Notes: a model not told the origin generated them from the letters alone. Positions 43,338-52,954 are shown, counted from the first letter of the stretch. The stretch: 64,000 nucleotides of DNA from DASWOJ01 sp964250755 (GCA_964250755.1 CAXUHB010000017.1:1-64000); one strand, 5' to 3'. Made by a program: numbers and translations.

Positions 43338-44603
43338 TTAAGCAGGTGCCGTTGCGGCCTGCACGCCGCCGCGGCGGCCGATGAAGGCCACCATGATGCT
43401 CGCCGCCAGGCACAGCGCGCCTGCGCCCAGAAAGGCACCCATGTAGCTGCCGGTTCCTACCCGCGTCAGCCCCGCCGCCCACGCTGCCGACGCCGCGCCC
43501 AACTGGTGCGTCGCGGCGATCCAGCCGAACATCACCGGCGCGTTCTCCTCTCCGAAGCACTTTGCAGCCAACCGTACCGTGGGCGGCACGGTCGCGATCC
43601 AGTCCAGGCCGTAGAACACCGCGAACGCGCCAAGCGCCACAGGCCCCATCGCCGGGTCGAGCGCGAACGGCAGGAACACCAGGCTGATGCCGCGCAGCCC
43701 ATAGTACCAAGACAGCAGCAGCCGGTTGTCCCAGCGGTCGGACAGCCAGCCCGACAGCGTCGTGCCCACCATGTCGAACACGCCCATCGCCGCCAGCAGC
43801 GTCGCCCCGGTCTGCAGCGCGAACCCGGCGTCCACGCAGGCTGGGATCAGGTGCGTGCCGATCAGCCCGTTGGTGCTGGCGCCGCAAACGAAGAAGCTGC
43901 CGCCCAGCAGCCAGAAGTCCCGCGACCGCAGCCCGGTGGCCAGCGCGCGGACGGCGCGCACCGCCGGGTTCACGGTGGGCACGACGCGCGGCACGACGGC
44001 GGCGGCGCCATAGGGCGGGATGCCCAGGTCGGACGGGCGGTCGCGCATGAAGGCCAGCACCGGCACGATCAGCAGCGCCGCCGCCGCCGCGACGGTGACG
44101 CTGACGGCCCGCCAGCCGATGGTGGCGTCCAGGTGCGCCAGCAGCGGCAGGAACAGGAGCTGCCCCGTCGCCGTGCTGGCTGTCAGCACGCCCACCACCA
44201 GGCCGCGCCGGGCGCTGAACCACCGGCTGGCCACCGTCGTCGCCAGCACCAACGCCGTGACTCCGCTGCCGCCGCCGACCACGACGCCCCACAGCAGCAC
44301 CAGGTGCCAGGACGCCTGCATCAGCGGCGTCAGCGCGACTCCCGCAGACACCAGCACCAGCGCCGCGGCGATGGTGCGGCGCAGCCCGAACCGCTCGAAC
44401 ACTGCCGCCGCGAACGGCCCGGCCAGGCCATACAGCAGGATGTTGACTGCGACCGCGAAGCTGATCGTCCCGCGGTCCCAGTGGAACTCCTGCTCCAGCG
44501 GCACCATCAGCACGCCGGGAACGGAGCGGATGCCGGCGGCGGTCAACAGAACCAGGAAGGTGCAGGCGGCAACGATCCAGGCTGGGTGGAGGCGGCGGAT
44601 CAT
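43338..44603 (-). CDS. MFS transporter
   Basis: 421 residues and twelve hydrophobic segments. The cytoplasmic loop motif between segments 2 and 3 is FERFGLRRT, and DRWDNRLLLSWYYGLRG in the second half. The layout resembles oxalate/formate-type or monocarboxylate MFS carriers. The substrate is not known. The following - strand gene is a CoA-transferase about 100 bases upstream, which could suggest an organic acid as substrate, as inference. Confidence 0.85.
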   Translation of the reverse strand: MIRRLHPAWIVAACTFLVLLTAAGIRSVPGVLMVPLEQEFHWDRGTISFAVAVNILLYGLAGPFAAAVFERFGLRRTIAAALVLVSAGVALTPLMQASWHLVLLWGVVVGGGSGVTALVLATTVASRWFSARRGLVVGVLTASTATGQLLFLPLLAHLDATIGWRAVSVTVAAAAALLIVPVLAFMRDRPSDLGIPPYGAAAVVPRVVPTVNPAVRAVRALATGLRSRDFWLLGGSFFVCGASTNGLIGTHLIPACVDAGFALQTGATLLAAMGVFDMVGTTLSGWLSDRWDNRLLLSWYYGLRGISLVFLPFALDPAMGPVALGAFAVFYGLDWIATVPPTVRLAAKCFGEENAPVMFGWIAATHQLGAASAAWAAGLTRVGTGSYMGAFLGAGALCLAASIMVAFIGRRGGVQAATAPA

Positions 44604-44708
44604 GGGTCTTGCTCCGAGGCTTTGAGCTTACGATAGGCGCATATGCGCGTATAGGGCAACTGCGGAGGGTGCGGGACGGTCCCGCAACGGCAGCAAGGGA
44701 CATCCGCG

Positions 44709-46079
44709 TCAGGGCCAGCGTAGCGCGGCAGTCCCCAGGGCGCCCGCAGGCCGGTCCCAGCGCATCGGCGCACCCTCGACTGCGCATGGCGGCTTGAGGC
44801 GGAGGGCAGGCCCCCAATCCGTAGCCTCCGTCGCCGGGGCGTAATCACCGGGGGATGCCAGGGCGAGCGGATGCTGGCCGCCCGGCGGCATGGACGCCAG
44901 CAAGGCGGCAGTGCGGGCCAGGGATGTGCAGGCGGCGCAGCTGCGTCCACCGGCCAGCCGTCCTGTCAAGCCGCGCACGGCGGCAGCAGCCATCAAGTAG
45001 CCGGCGGCATGGTCCAGGGCCTGCACGGGCAAGGGCGCGGGGCGGTCCGCGCCTGCCGCGCTCATCCCGGCGCTGGCGACGCCTGTGCTCATCTGCACCA
45101 AGCTGTCGAAGCCGCGGCGGCCCCGCCAGGGGCCGGACCAGCCGTAGGCGTTCAGCGACACCTCGACCAAGCCGGGACGCAGGCCCTGCCGGGCGCCGGC
45201 GTTGCCAACCAGATGGTCCAGCGCGCCGGGGCGGTAGCCGTGGACCAGCACGTCGGCGGAACGCAGGAGGTCCCGCCAGGTGTGCAGGCCATCCGGGCGC
45301 CGCAGGTCCAGGCGGGCGCAATGCTTGCCAAGGGTGACGCCGGGGAGGATGGCAGGCTCGTCCCAGTCCGGCGGATCCAGGCGCAGCACGTCGGCACCGA
45401 ATCCGGCCAGGAAGCGCGTCGCCACCGGCCCCGCCAGCACGCGGGTCATGTCCAGCACGCGGATGCCGTGCAGGGGACGATGGGCCGGAACCGGCCACTC
45501 CGGGGCCGGGCCAATGCCGGCGTGGTCCCGGTGCAGCAAAGGCTCGGCCTGCACGGCGCGGCCTTGCGGGTGCGCGGCCCAGGCGGACGGGGTCCGCATC
45601 GCGGCGGCGCAGCCACCCACCTGGACGACGGCCGCCTCCAGCGCATCGGCCTCCCAGGCGCGGACGGCTTGGGCAACCGCGGCCCGGTCCTCGGCAACGC
45701 CGAGCACCCGCAGCGCCGCCGCGCGGTGGTGCGGGGCGTTGGTGTGCAGCCTGATCCAGCCGTCCCCCGCCCGGTAATCCCCGGCAACAGGGTCCCAGGC
45801 CGGCGGCAGCGTCCAGCCCAGGGGATGCAGAGAGTTGCCGAACCAGAGCGAGGCAAGCCGGCGGTCCACCGTGACGGCGGGGGCCGCGCCGTGGCGCGCA
45901 TGGACCAGCTCGGCAACGGCCAGGGCCGCGGCGCCCACGGACGCAGCGGCCAGCTCGGTGACGGGGAAGATGGACGGGAGGCTGCCGACGCCGGTTTCCA
46001 TGGCGGCGGCGGGCCAGCCGGGAGCGCCGCCGAGGGCTGACCAAAGCTGTGCAAGTGTTGCCTGGGCGGTGCTGGTCAT
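44709..46079 (-). CDS. CaiB/BaiF (class III) CoA-transferase
   Basis: 456 residues. Motif HGIRVLDMTRVLAGPVATRFLAGFGADVLRLDPP in sense near the middle is the class III signature, with VTLGKHCARLDLRRPDG, SADVLVHGYRPGALDHL and AYGWSGPWRGRRGFDSL. These enzymes move CoA between acyl-CoA and free acids through a conserved Asp. The N-terminal 200 residues carry a second, more divergent copy-like part. It starts at ATG 46079. The substrate is unknown. Confidence 0.88.
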   Translation of the reverse strand: MTSTAQATLAQLWSALGGAPGWPAAAMETGVGSLPSIFPVTELAAASVGAAALAVAELVHARHGAAPAVTVDRRLASLWFGNSLHPLGWTLPPAWDPVAGDYRAGDGWIRLHTNAPHHRAAALRVLGVAEDRAAVAQAVRAWEADALEAAVVQVGGCAAAMRTPSAWAAHPQGRAVQAEPLLHRDHAGIGPAPEWPVPAHRPLHGIRVLDMTRVLAGPVATRFLAGFGADVLRLDPPDWDEPAILPGVTLGKHCARLDLRRPDGLHTWRDLLRSADVLVHGYRPGALDHLVGNAGARQGLRPGLVEVSLNAYGWSGPWRGRRGFDSLVQMSTGVASAGMSAAGADRPAPLPVQALDHAAGYLMAAAAVRGLTGRLAGGRSCAACTSLARTAALLASMPPGGQHPLALASPGDYAPATEATDWGPALRLKPPCAVEGAPMRWDRPAGALGTAALRWP

Positions 46080-46159
46080 GCTGCCTGCTTCGCGGCTCCG
46101 GGCGCCCCTGTCCAGCGCCGGGCTTCTGCGATGCCCGCCCGGACTGCCGCTGCAGCGCC

Positions 46160-47086
46160 CTAGCCGGACAGGGCGGGTGCAGCGTCCGGCAGCGCGGCCG
46201 GGTGCGTCAGCTCCTGCAGGATGGCCGGAGCGTGGCGGATGGCGAGGGAGTAGTGGCCCTCGTTGGGGATGATGCGGAGGGACATGCCGGGAATGGCTTC
46301 CAGCGGAGACAAGGCGTGCAGGGGAATCAGGGGGTCGTCGGCGCCGTACCAGACCGTGACGGGCACGCGTATGTCGCCGAAGGGCACGCCCCAGTCCCGG
46401 GCGTAGATCTCGGCGTCGGACAGGGCGCCCTGGACGCTGCGGCCGATGCCCTCCCGCCAAGCACGGCCCAGGCCGGCCAGCAGGGCGGGCGTCAGGCAGG
46501 CGCGGTCTGCCGGGGGCAGGCTGCTGCCGACCAGCGTGCGGGGCGTGACGATGCGCCGCCGCAGCAACGGGCGCAGCACGCTGAAGAGGCGGTGCGCCAG
46601 GACGGGGTGGCGCCCCAGGCGGAACAGCATGCCGATTCCCGGCGCGCGGGGATGCACGCCATGCGGCGGCGGCACCGGGCACACCATCGCCACGCCCAGC
46701 ACGCGGTCGGGCAGCGCCAGGGCGCAGGCGGCGGCATAGGGTCCGCCGCCGGACAGCCCGACCACGTGGAACCGGGCGAGACCCAGTCGGTCGGCGACCG
46801 CGGTCACGTCCGCCGGCCAGTCCGCCAGGGTGCGCCCGCGCTGCGGCGCACTGCGGCCGTATCCCGGGCGGTCCAACGCCAGCAGCCGCACGGGCAGGTC
46901 CGGGATCAGCCCGGCCTCCAGCCGGGAGGCAGGCCAGCCGTGAAAGTAGAAGACGGGCGGGCCGGCGGGGTCGCCATATTCCTCGACCGCGATCAGCCGG
47001 CCATCGGGCAGGCGCACCGTCAGCGAGGGCGCCGCCGCCGGGCGCAGCCGGGTGCGGCTGGCAAGGCGCTTGAGGCCCCGGGACAC
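46160..47086 (-). CDS. Alpha/beta-hydrolase
   Basis: 308 residues from GTG 47086. The start inside the rpmB terminator seen in a longer frame is unlikely. Catalytic serine in VGLSGGGPYAAACAL, oxyanion motif FYFHGWPASRLEAGL, catalytic Asp in VWYGADDPLIPLHAL and His in NEGHYSLAIRHAPAIL form the triad. A hydrolase of esterase or dehalogenase-like type; substrate unknown. Confidence 0.85.
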   Translation of the reverse strand: MSRGLKRLASRTRLRPAAAPSLTVRLPDGRLIAVEEYGDPAGPPVFYFHGWPASRLEAGLIPDLPVRLLALDRPGYGRSAPQRGRTLADWPADVTAVADRLGLARFHVVGLSGGGPYAAACALALPDRVLGVAMVCPVPPPHGVHPRAPGIGMLFRLGRHPVLAHRLFSVLRPLLRRRIVTPRTLVGSSLPPADRACLTPALLAGLGRAWREGIGRSVQGALSDAEIYARDWGVPFGDIRVPVTVWYGADDPLIPLHALSPLEAIPGMSLRIIPNEGHYSLAIRHAPAILQELTHPAALPDAAPALSG

Positions 47087-47090
47087 CCGC

Positions 47091-47120
47091 AAAGAAAAAG
47101 GCCCGCCGAGGCGGGCCTTT
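47091..47120 (-). terminator. Intrinsic terminator of rpmB
   Basis: On the - strand AAAGGCCCGC, a four-base loop and GCGGGCCTTT form a 10-bp G+C-rich stem followed by TTCTTT. It lies 19 bases beyond the rpmB stop codon. Confidence 0.85.
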
Positions 47121-47138
47121 ACGGGAGCGTGCGCCGCC

Positions 47139-47447
47139 TCAAGCGGCAGGCTGCGCGGCGGCACGCTTGACCTGGCAGCGGAGCAGGCGGCGCTTCAGCA
47201 CCTGCGCCTCCTCCGGCAGGTTGCGGTTGGGCGTGCCGAGCAGGAAGGAGTCGAGGCCGCCGTTGTGCTCGATGGTGCGGATGGCGTGGGTGGTCAGGCG
47301 CACGCGGATCGTAGTGCCCAGGATGTCCGACAGCATGGAGGTGTGCTGCATGTTGGGCAGGAAGCGGCGGCGGCTCTTGTTGTTGGCGTGGCTGACGTTG
47401 TTGCCAGACTGGACGCCCTTGCCGGTGAACTGGCAGCGACGGGACAT
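47139..47447 (-). CDS. rpmB: 50S ribosomal protein L28
   Basis: 102 residues. The N-terminus (MSRRCQFTGKGVQSGNNVSH) and ANNKSRRRFLPNMQ, SDILGTTIRVRLTTHAIRTI match L28 of alphaproteobacteria. AGGAT lies before the ATG. A good intrinsic terminator follows it. Confidence 0.97.
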   Translation of the reverse strand: MSRRCQFTGKGVQSGNNVSHANNKSRRRFLPNMQHTSMLSDILGTTIRVRLTTHAIRTIEHNGGLDSFLLGTPNRNLPEEAQVLKRRLLRCQVKRAAAQPAA

Positions 47448-47786
47448 GGTGCGATCCTAATTTAAAGCGCCGCCCTGAAGCTGGCTCCGGCGGTCAAGGC
47501 GGGGGTTATGCCGGGGCATGTAGAGGAGGTCAAGATGGCGCCAGCGTCTGGCCGGGACGGACCCGGGCTGTCCCGTCCCGGCCAGCCTGAAGGATACCGT
47601 CGGATTCGCGGCATCCCGCATTGACCGGTCGCCGTTGCGTTACCTTATCGAAATGCACGGCTGGCCGCTGGGCCGTGAGAGGACCGGTCTGGCAGGACTA
47701 AGACTTGCAGGACTCGCAGTATTTGATCCGGGTGGCGAAGTTTGCTAATCGAGAGTTAACAGCTTGTGTCTAAGGAGACCGCTGGT
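47448..47786. other. Divergent spacer between rpmB and a HAD-like gene
   Basis: 339 bases with no gene. The half next to rpmB should carry its promoter; the half next to the HAD-like gene is locally AT-rich (TTTGCTAATCGAGAGTTAAC, near 47740-47760) and ends in the ribosome binding site AAGGAG. No certain sigma70 boxes are seen. Confidence 0.4.
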
Positions 47787-48368
47787 ATGGCTCATCATCT
47801 CGCCTCCAAGCACGCGCCCAACCCGCCGCCCCGTCTGTCTCATGCTGCTGGACGCCACGGCTCGGCTGGCCTGGCGGATTTGCGCGCCCGGGCGTTCCAA
47901 CGCCTGGCCAGCCACATGGACATCGGCTGGGACCTGGACGGCACGCTCATCAACCATCAGGCCGCCCCTGCCCTGCAGCGCTTCATCATGGCCACGCCGC
48001 ACATCCGGCACGTGCTCGTCACCTTCCGCACGAAGCGGCAAGGCGCGCCGTGGGGGCTGCTGGCCGGCTACGCCAGCGGCATCGGCGCGGCCCACTTCGA
48101 CCGCGTGCTGCACCTGCCGGAGGAGTTGTGCGCCGGCCTGTCCGAGGACACGGCGGCCCGGCGCGGCGGACGCTGGCCTTCGCTGCCGCCGTTGCCGCTG
48201 CCTTGGCGGCGCGCGGCGGACGCGGTCCACCGCACCTGGAAAGGCCACATCTGCCGGCAGGAGGGCATTACCGCCCTTGTGGACGACCTGACCAGCCTGG
48301 TGGCGGAGGGCTGCCGGCGACACGGAGTGGAGCTGTTCCACCCCTCGGACTTCCTGGCGGGCGCCTGA
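47787..48368 (+). CDS. HAD-like hydrolase, hypothetical
   Basis: 193 residues. The motif DIGWDLDGTLINHQ fits HAD motif I (DxDGT). LVTFRTKRQ could be motif II and the C-terminal half contains DDLTSLVAEG, which could be motif IV-like, but they are weaker. AAGGAG precedes the ATG at 47787. Substrate unknown. It stands alone, divergent from rpmB. Confidence 0.65.
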   Translation: MAHHLASKHAPNPPPRLSHAAGRHGSAGLADLRARAFQRLASHMDIGWDLDGTLINHQAAPALQRFIMATPHIRHVLVTFRTKRQGAPWGLLAGYASGIGAAHFDRVLHLPEELCAGLSEDTAARRGGRWPSLPPLPLPWRRAADAVHRTWKGHICRQEGITALVDDLTSLVAEGCRRHGVELFHPSDFLAGA

Positions 48369-48418
48369 CGGCCAGCAGGCCGGGTCGTCCATGCCTGCTG
48401 CCCCGGGCCGCCCAGCCT

Positions 48419-49678
48419 CTATCCCCGCGGCAGCAGCTTCTGCACCTCTGCCGTCACGTCCGCCAGAACTTGGTCGGGCGTTGCCTTCTGCTCGACGATG
48501 CGGGCCAGGTTGTCCACGATGGCCGTCGTGATGCGGACGCCGTTGCTGCCGGGGAAGGCGTACCAGGGCTGCATGAGCGGGATCTGCTCCATCGCCGGGC
48601 GGAACAGCGGATTCTCCCGGTAGAACGCGCCGAGGTAGCGGTCGTCGTTGAGCGTCAGCGTGTTGCTGGGCACGTAGCCGGTGCCGCGCACCATGATCGT
48701 CTGGCCCACCGGCCCCGCCGCGAACTGCATGAAGCGCCAGGCTGCCGCCTGCCGCGCCGGGTCCTTCGTCAGCATGACCACGGCGTTGCCGCCGGTTGGC
48801 AGCTTGCCGCCGGACGTAATGACCGGCATCCGCGCGGTCCGCAGTTCCACCCCCGGGCCGATGCTGCGCTGGAACTGGCCGATGTAGGCCGTGGTGCCCA
48901 TGATCATGCCGAGCTTGCCAGCGTAGAACGCCTGGAACGCCGCATCCGTGGTCAGCGGCGGCATCTTGCCCTCCTTGACCATGCGGTCCAGCAGCTTGAG
49001 CGCCTGCAGGCCCTCCTGCCCGAAGGCGACGGTCTTCTCGTCGTCGGACAGCATCTTGCCGCCGTAGCCATAGAGCAGGGCGCTGAACATCCAGTCGTCG
49101 CCGGGCCAGCGGTAGAACATGCCGCTGATCCCGTCGCCCAGGGCCGCGATGGCGGCGGACAGCTTGATGACGCCGTCCCAATCCTTCGGCATGTTCTCGG
49201 GATCGCCGCCGGTCCGACGGACCAGGGCGGCGTTGTAATACATCACCGGGTTGCTGGCGCTGAACGTCAGCCCGACCTGCTTGCCGCCGACCTGCGCCAG
49301 CTCCAGGATGCTCCGGCTCCATCCCAGCGCCGCCGGGTCGCCCGCCTTGTCCAGGAAGGGCTTGAGGTCCACGACGATGTTCCTCTCCGCCAGGAAGCGC
49401 AGACGGTTCAGGCCCTGGAAGCTCACGTCCGGCAGCCCGCCCGCCGCGGCCTGGCGGATCACTTGCTGCAAGGCATCCTCGTAGGTCGGGCTGGGTGCGG
49501 GGAAGCGGACCGTCACATCGGGGTTGGCGCGCGTGAACTCGGCAGCCACCTGGTCCATCACGTCCTTGAAGAAGGCCGGCATGGGGTAGTGGACGATCAG
49601 CTCCGTGGCGCCCTGGGCGGCGGCGGGGCGGATGAACGGCAGGGCGAGCGGGGCGGCAAGCAGGGTGCGGCGGAGCAT
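48419..49678 (-). CDS. ABC importer substrate-binding protein (UgpB-like)
   Basis: 419 residues with a signal peptide (MLRRTLLAAPLALPFIRPAA). The mature protein has the type-1 extracellular solute-binding fold (PF01547-like), with FPAPSPTYEDALQQVIRQAA, YYNAALVRRTGGDPENMPKDW and GTGYVPSNTLTL. Position and permease type suggest glycerol-3-phosphate, glycerophosphodiester or sugar uptake. It is the last gene of the - strand operon, which starts with a metallophosphoesterase. The ligand is not known. Confidence 0.88.
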   Translation of the reverse strand: MLRRTLLAAPLALPFIRPAAAQGATELIVHYPMPAFFKDVMDQVAAEFTRANPDVTVRFPAPSPTYEDALQQVIRQAAAGGLPDVSFQGLNRLRFLAERNIVVDLKPFLDKAGDPAALGWSRSILELAQVGGKQVGLTFSASNPVMYYNAALVRRTGGDPENMPKDWDGVIKLSAAIAALGDGISGMFYRWPGDDWMFSALLYGYGGKMLSDDEKTVAFGQEGLQALKLLDRMVKEGKMPPLTTDAAFQAFYAGKLGMIMGTTAYIGQFQRSIGPGVELRTARMPVITSGGKLPTGGNAVVMLTKDPARQAAAWRFMQFAAGPVGQTIMVRGTGYVPSNTLTLNDDRYLGAFYRENPLFRPAMEQIPLMQPWYAFPGSNGVRITTAIVDNLARIVEQKATPDQVLADVTAEVQKLLPRG

Positions 49679-49707
49679 GGTGGTGTCCTTTGCGTGGTGG
49701 TTGGGGG

Positions 49708-50541
49708 TCAGCCCTTCAGCCCGGCGGTCGCGACGCCCTGGATGAACCGGCGCTGAGCCAGCAGAAACGCCGCGACCATCGGGGCCGTGGTGATGACGCA
49801 GGCGGCCATGAGGGCGCCGGTGTCGTTGCCGCCCTCCTCCGCCCGGAAGAACAGGACGCCCAGCGCCGGGGTCGCCATCGTCTGCGTCTGCACGACGATC
49901 AGCGGCCAGAACAGGTCGTTCCAGTGCGCGACGATGCTGAAGGTGGCGAAAGCCGTGGCGGTCGGCCAGGCGTTGGGCAGGATGACCCGCCAAACGATGC
50001 CCAGCTCCCCCATGCCGTCCAGCCTGGCCGCCTGGATCAGCTCATCCGGCATGGCCTTGAACGCCTGGCGGAACATGAAGATGGCGAACACCGACACCGC
50101 GAAGGGCGCCGTCAGCGCGGCGTAGCTGTCCAGCAGGCCCAGCTTGGCGAAGACGACATACAGCGGCAGCGCCGGCACATGGGCGGGGATCAGCAGGCCA
50201 AGCATGACGAGCGCGAACACCATTTCACGCCCGCGCCAGCGCAGCTTGGCCAACGCGTAGGCGCAGGGGACAGCGAACAGCAGCTGCAGCACGAGCAGCA
50301 CCCCACAGACCAGCGCACCATTGAGCAGGAAGCGCAGCAGCGGCACCGCCGTCAGCGCCTTGCGGTAGTTCTCCCACCCATAGAAGCGCTGCGGCCAGAG
50401 CGTAAGCGAGGACTGGAAGATCTCGCCGCCGGGTTTGACGGAGGCGGAAAGCATGAAGATGTAGGGCGACAGGATGATCAGCGCGGCCAGCGTCAGCAGC
50501 GCCAGGCGGGGCAGGTCGTGCAAGAGGGGGCGGGGGGTCAT
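49708..50541 (-). CDS. ABC importer permease (UgpE-like)
   Basis: 277 residues, six hydrophobic segments. The EAA loop is present in DELIQAARLDGMGELGIVWRVILPNAWP. The start ATG 50541 is chosen because a longer frame would read through the MITE-like repeat copy H. It pairs with the UgpA-like permease; the two form the channel. Confidence 0.9.
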   Translation of the reverse strand: MTPRPLLHDLPRLALLTLAALIILSPYIFMLSASVKPGGEIFQSSLTLWPQRFYGWENYRKALTAVPLLRFLLNGALVCGVLLVLQLLFAVPCAYALAKLRWRGREMVFALVMLGLLIPAHVPALPLYVVFAKLGLLDSYAALTAPFAVSVFAIFMFRQAFKAMPDELIQAARLDGMGELGIVWRVILPNAWPTATAFATFSIVAHWNDLFWPLIVVQTQTMATPALGVLFFRAEEGGNDTGALMAACVITTAPMVAAFLLAQRRFIQGVATAGLKG

Positions 50542-50561
50542 GGTGTGACCGCGACGCTGCT

Positions 50562-50704
50562 GCTCCCTCTCCCTCCGGGAGAGGGTCGGGGTGAGGGAGG
50601 CAGCACGCACGGCGCCTGGTCACCTTGGAACCACATCCTGCGCTGTCCGAGCGCGCTCTGTGCGGCTTCCCTCACCCCAATCCTCTCCCGGAGGGAGACG
50701 GAGC
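50562..50704. repeat. MITE-like repeat, copy H
   Basis: Left arm GCTCCCTCTCCCTCCGGGAG then AGGGTCGGGGTGAGGGAGGC; right arm CTTCCCTCACCCCAATCCTC then TCCCGGAGGGAGACGGAGC. It lies between the two permease genes of the ABC operon. Confidence 0.85.
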
Positions 50705-50740
50705 GGGACACCGCTCTTCCGCTGCGAAGAGTGTCACCCC

Positions 50741-51649
50741 TCATCCGTAATGCACCCGCCGCTCCAGCACGCGCGTCTGCAGCAGCACCAGCCCCAGCAC
50801 CACCCCCAGGAACACCGCCGTGATGGCCGCCGAGTAGCCGATCCGGAAGAAGGTGAACCCCTCCCGATATATCAGGTGCAGCAACACCTCGCTCGCCTTA
50901 TTCGGCCCGCCCTGCGTCAGCGCCGCCACGGTGTCGAACACGCGCAGGCAGCGTATGGCGGTGATCGTCACCACGAACAGCGTCGTCGGCCCCAGCATCG
51001 GCCAGGTCACCAGCCAGAACCGGTCCCATGCCCGCCCGGCCCCGTCCGTCTCCGCCGCCGCCCGCAGCTCCGCGGGGATCGCCGTCAGCCCGGCCATGAA
51101 CAGCACGACAACGTAGCCCAGGTTCTCCCACACCCCGATCAGGCACAGGGAGGTCAGCACCCATTCGGAGCTGCCGAGCCAGTTGATGGGCGCCACGCCC
51201 AGCACCCCCAGCAGCCGGTTCACCGGGCCGATGGTGGGGTGCAGCAGGTATTCCCAGGCCGTCGCCATCGCCACCAGCAGGGACACGACCGGCAGGAAGA
51301 ACACAGCGCGGAACAGCACCCGCCCGCGCGTCCCGCCCTCGATTAGCAACGCCAGGCCCAGGCCCAGCAGCACGGACGCCGGCAGCACCGCGGCGACGTA
51401 GATCAGGGTGTTGCGGAGCGCGCCGCGGAAGCCGGGGTCGCGCAGGAGTTCGGCATAGTTGTCCAGCCCCACCCAGCGCAGCGGCGGCCCACCCAGCTCC
51501 AGGTCGGTCAGCGACACCGCCAGCAACGCCGCAGTTGGGGCCAGCAGCAGCACCCCCAGCCCAAGGACAGCCGGGCCGGCCAGCGCCCAGCCGGGTAGGC
51601 TGCCCCATGCGGCACGGCGCGGCGCTGCGTCGAGGACGAGGTCAGACAT
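50741..51649 (-). CDS. ABC importer permease (UgpA-like)
   Basis: 302 residues, six hydrophobic segments. The EAA-type loop reads ELRAAAETDGAGRAWDRFWL, then VTWPMLGPTTLFV. The start at 51649 (MSDLVLDAAP) follows a clear separation from repeat copy I. It is the second permease of the importer. Confidence 0.9.
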   Translation of the reverse strand: MSDLVLDAAPRRAAWGSLPGWALAGPAVLGLGVLLLAPTAALLAVSLTDLELGGPPLRWVGLDNYAELLRDPGFRGALRNTLIYVAAVLPASVLLGLGLALLIEGGTRGRVLFRAVFFLPVVSLLVAMATAWEYLLHPTIGPVNRLLGVLGVAPINWLGSSEWVLTSLCLIGVWENLGYVVVLFMAGLTAIPAELRAAAETDGAGRAWDRFWLVTWPMLGPTTLFVVTITAIRCLRVFDTVAALTQGGPNKASEVLLHLIYREGFTFFRIGYSAAITAVFLGVVLGLVLLQTRVLERRVHYG

Positions 51650-51664
51650 GATGGTGCTGTCCTT

Positions 51665-51806
51665 CCCCCTCTCCCTCCGGGAGAGGGTCGGGGTGAGGGA
51701 GGCAACGCAGCGCAACGCCTGCCAACCGTGGGCATGTCTCACGTCGGAAAGCACCGCGCTTGCGGCCCCCCTCACCCCGGCCCTCTCCCGAAGGGAGAGG
51801 GAGAAG
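51665..51806. repeat. MITE-like repeat, copy I
   Basis: Left arm CCCCCTCTCCCTCCGGGAGA then GGGTCGGGGTGAGGGAGGC; right arm CCCCCTCACCCCGGCCCTCT then CCCGAAGGGAGAGGGAGAAGG. It lies between the ATPase gene and the first permease gene of the operon. Confidence 0.85.
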
Positions 51807-51820
51807 GAAGCCTCCCATCT

Positions 51821-52954
51821 TCACGCGCACGCCATCGCGGCGCGCATCGCCATGCGCGTCCCGTCGGCGCCGAACAGCAGCACCCCAGACCAGTCCGCGT
51901 GCAGGCACGCCTGGTCCCCCGCCTGCACCCGCCCGGCCTCCGCCGCGGCCATGCGGGACACCAGCGCCTCCCCGGACAGGGTGCGGGCGTGGACCAGCAC
52001 CTCCGCACCCAAGAACTCCACGTGTTCGACCAGCACGGGCAACCCAGCGGCTGCCAGCCGCAGCATCTCCGCCCGCAGACCCAGCACCACCGGCGTGCCC
52101 GGCGGCGCGGCGGCGTGAACTGGCAGCGTCGCTCCTGCCAGCGCCACGCCATCCGGCGCCGCCACCGCAGCCAGCGTGTTGATTCGCGGGCTGCCCAGGA
52201 ACGCCGCCACGCGGAGGTCGCAGGGATCGTCATACAGCGCCCGCGGCGGCCCGATCTGCACGATGCGTCCGTCCAGCATCAGCGCGACGCGGTCGGACAT
52301 CGTCATCGCCTCGACCTGGTCGTGCGTCACATACACCGTGGTCACGCCGGCCTGGCGGTGCAGCTCCACGATCTCCTTGCGGGTCTGGGCGCGCAGCTCG
52401 GCGTCCAGGTTGCTCAGCGGCTCGTCCATCAGGAAGGCCGCGGGACGGCGCACCAGGGCGCGGCCCAGCGCCACGCGCTGCCGCTGGCCGCCGGACAGTT
52501 GCGCCGGCCGCCGGTCCAGCAGGTGGCCGATCCGCAGCAGGTCCGCCGCCGCGCGCACATCCGCCAGGATGCTCCGCCGCCGCGCGCCCTGCCCCGGCAC
52601 CAGCCGGCCCAGCAGCGGCATCCGCTCCAGCGCGCTCAGCCGGCGCATCGCCAGCGGCACCGCCATGTTCTGCGCCACCGTCAGGTGGGGATAGAGCGCA
52701 TAGTTCTGGAACACCATCGCCACGTCGCGGTCCGCCGGGCGCAGCCGGGTCACGTCGCGCCCGCCGATGTGAATCTGGCCGGCGTCCGCCGCCTCCAGCC
52801 CTGCCAGGATGCGGAGCAGCGTCGTCTTGCCGCAGCCGGACGGACCCACCAGAGACAGGAACTCGCCCGGCGCCAGCGTGGCCGACACGCCGCGCAGCAC
52901 GGGCGCGGCGCCGAAGCGCTTCTGCACGCCCTCGATGCGGATGCCGTCCATCAT
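51821..52954 (-). CDS. ABC importer ATPase (UgpC/MalK-like)
   Basis: 377 residues. Walker A GPSGCGKTTLLRILAG, signature LSGGQRQRVALGRAL, Walker B FLMDEPLSNLD and switch VTHDQVEAMTMSDR are intact. The C-terminal 130 residues are a TOBE-type domain. The start overlaps the metallophosphoesterase stop (ATGA). It powers the importer with the UgpA/UgpE-like permeases. Confidence 0.95.
   Translation of the reverse strand: MMDGIRIEGVQKRFGAAPVLRGVSATLAPGEFLSLVGPSGCGKTTLLRILAGLEAADAGQIHIGGRDVTRLRPADRDVAMVFQNYALYPHLTVAQNMAVPLAMRRLSALERMPLLGRLVPGQGARRRSILADVRAAADLLRIGHLLDRRPAQLSGGQRQRVALGRALVRRPAAFLMDEPLSNLDAELRAQTRKEIVELHRQAGVTTVYVTHDQVEAMTMSDRVALMLDGRIVQIGPPRALYDDPCDLRVAAFLGSPRINTLAAVAAPDGVALAGATLPVHAAAPPGTPVVLGLRAEMLRLAAAGLPVLVEHVEFLGAEVLVHARTLSGEALVSRMAAAEAGRVQAGDQACLHADWSGVLLFGADGTRMAMRAAMACA

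Noticed and set aside
47087..47164. Upstream start of the alpha/beta-hydrolase
   Set aside because: The longer frame would begin inside rpmB and run through its terminator hairpin; GTG 47086 is the likely start.
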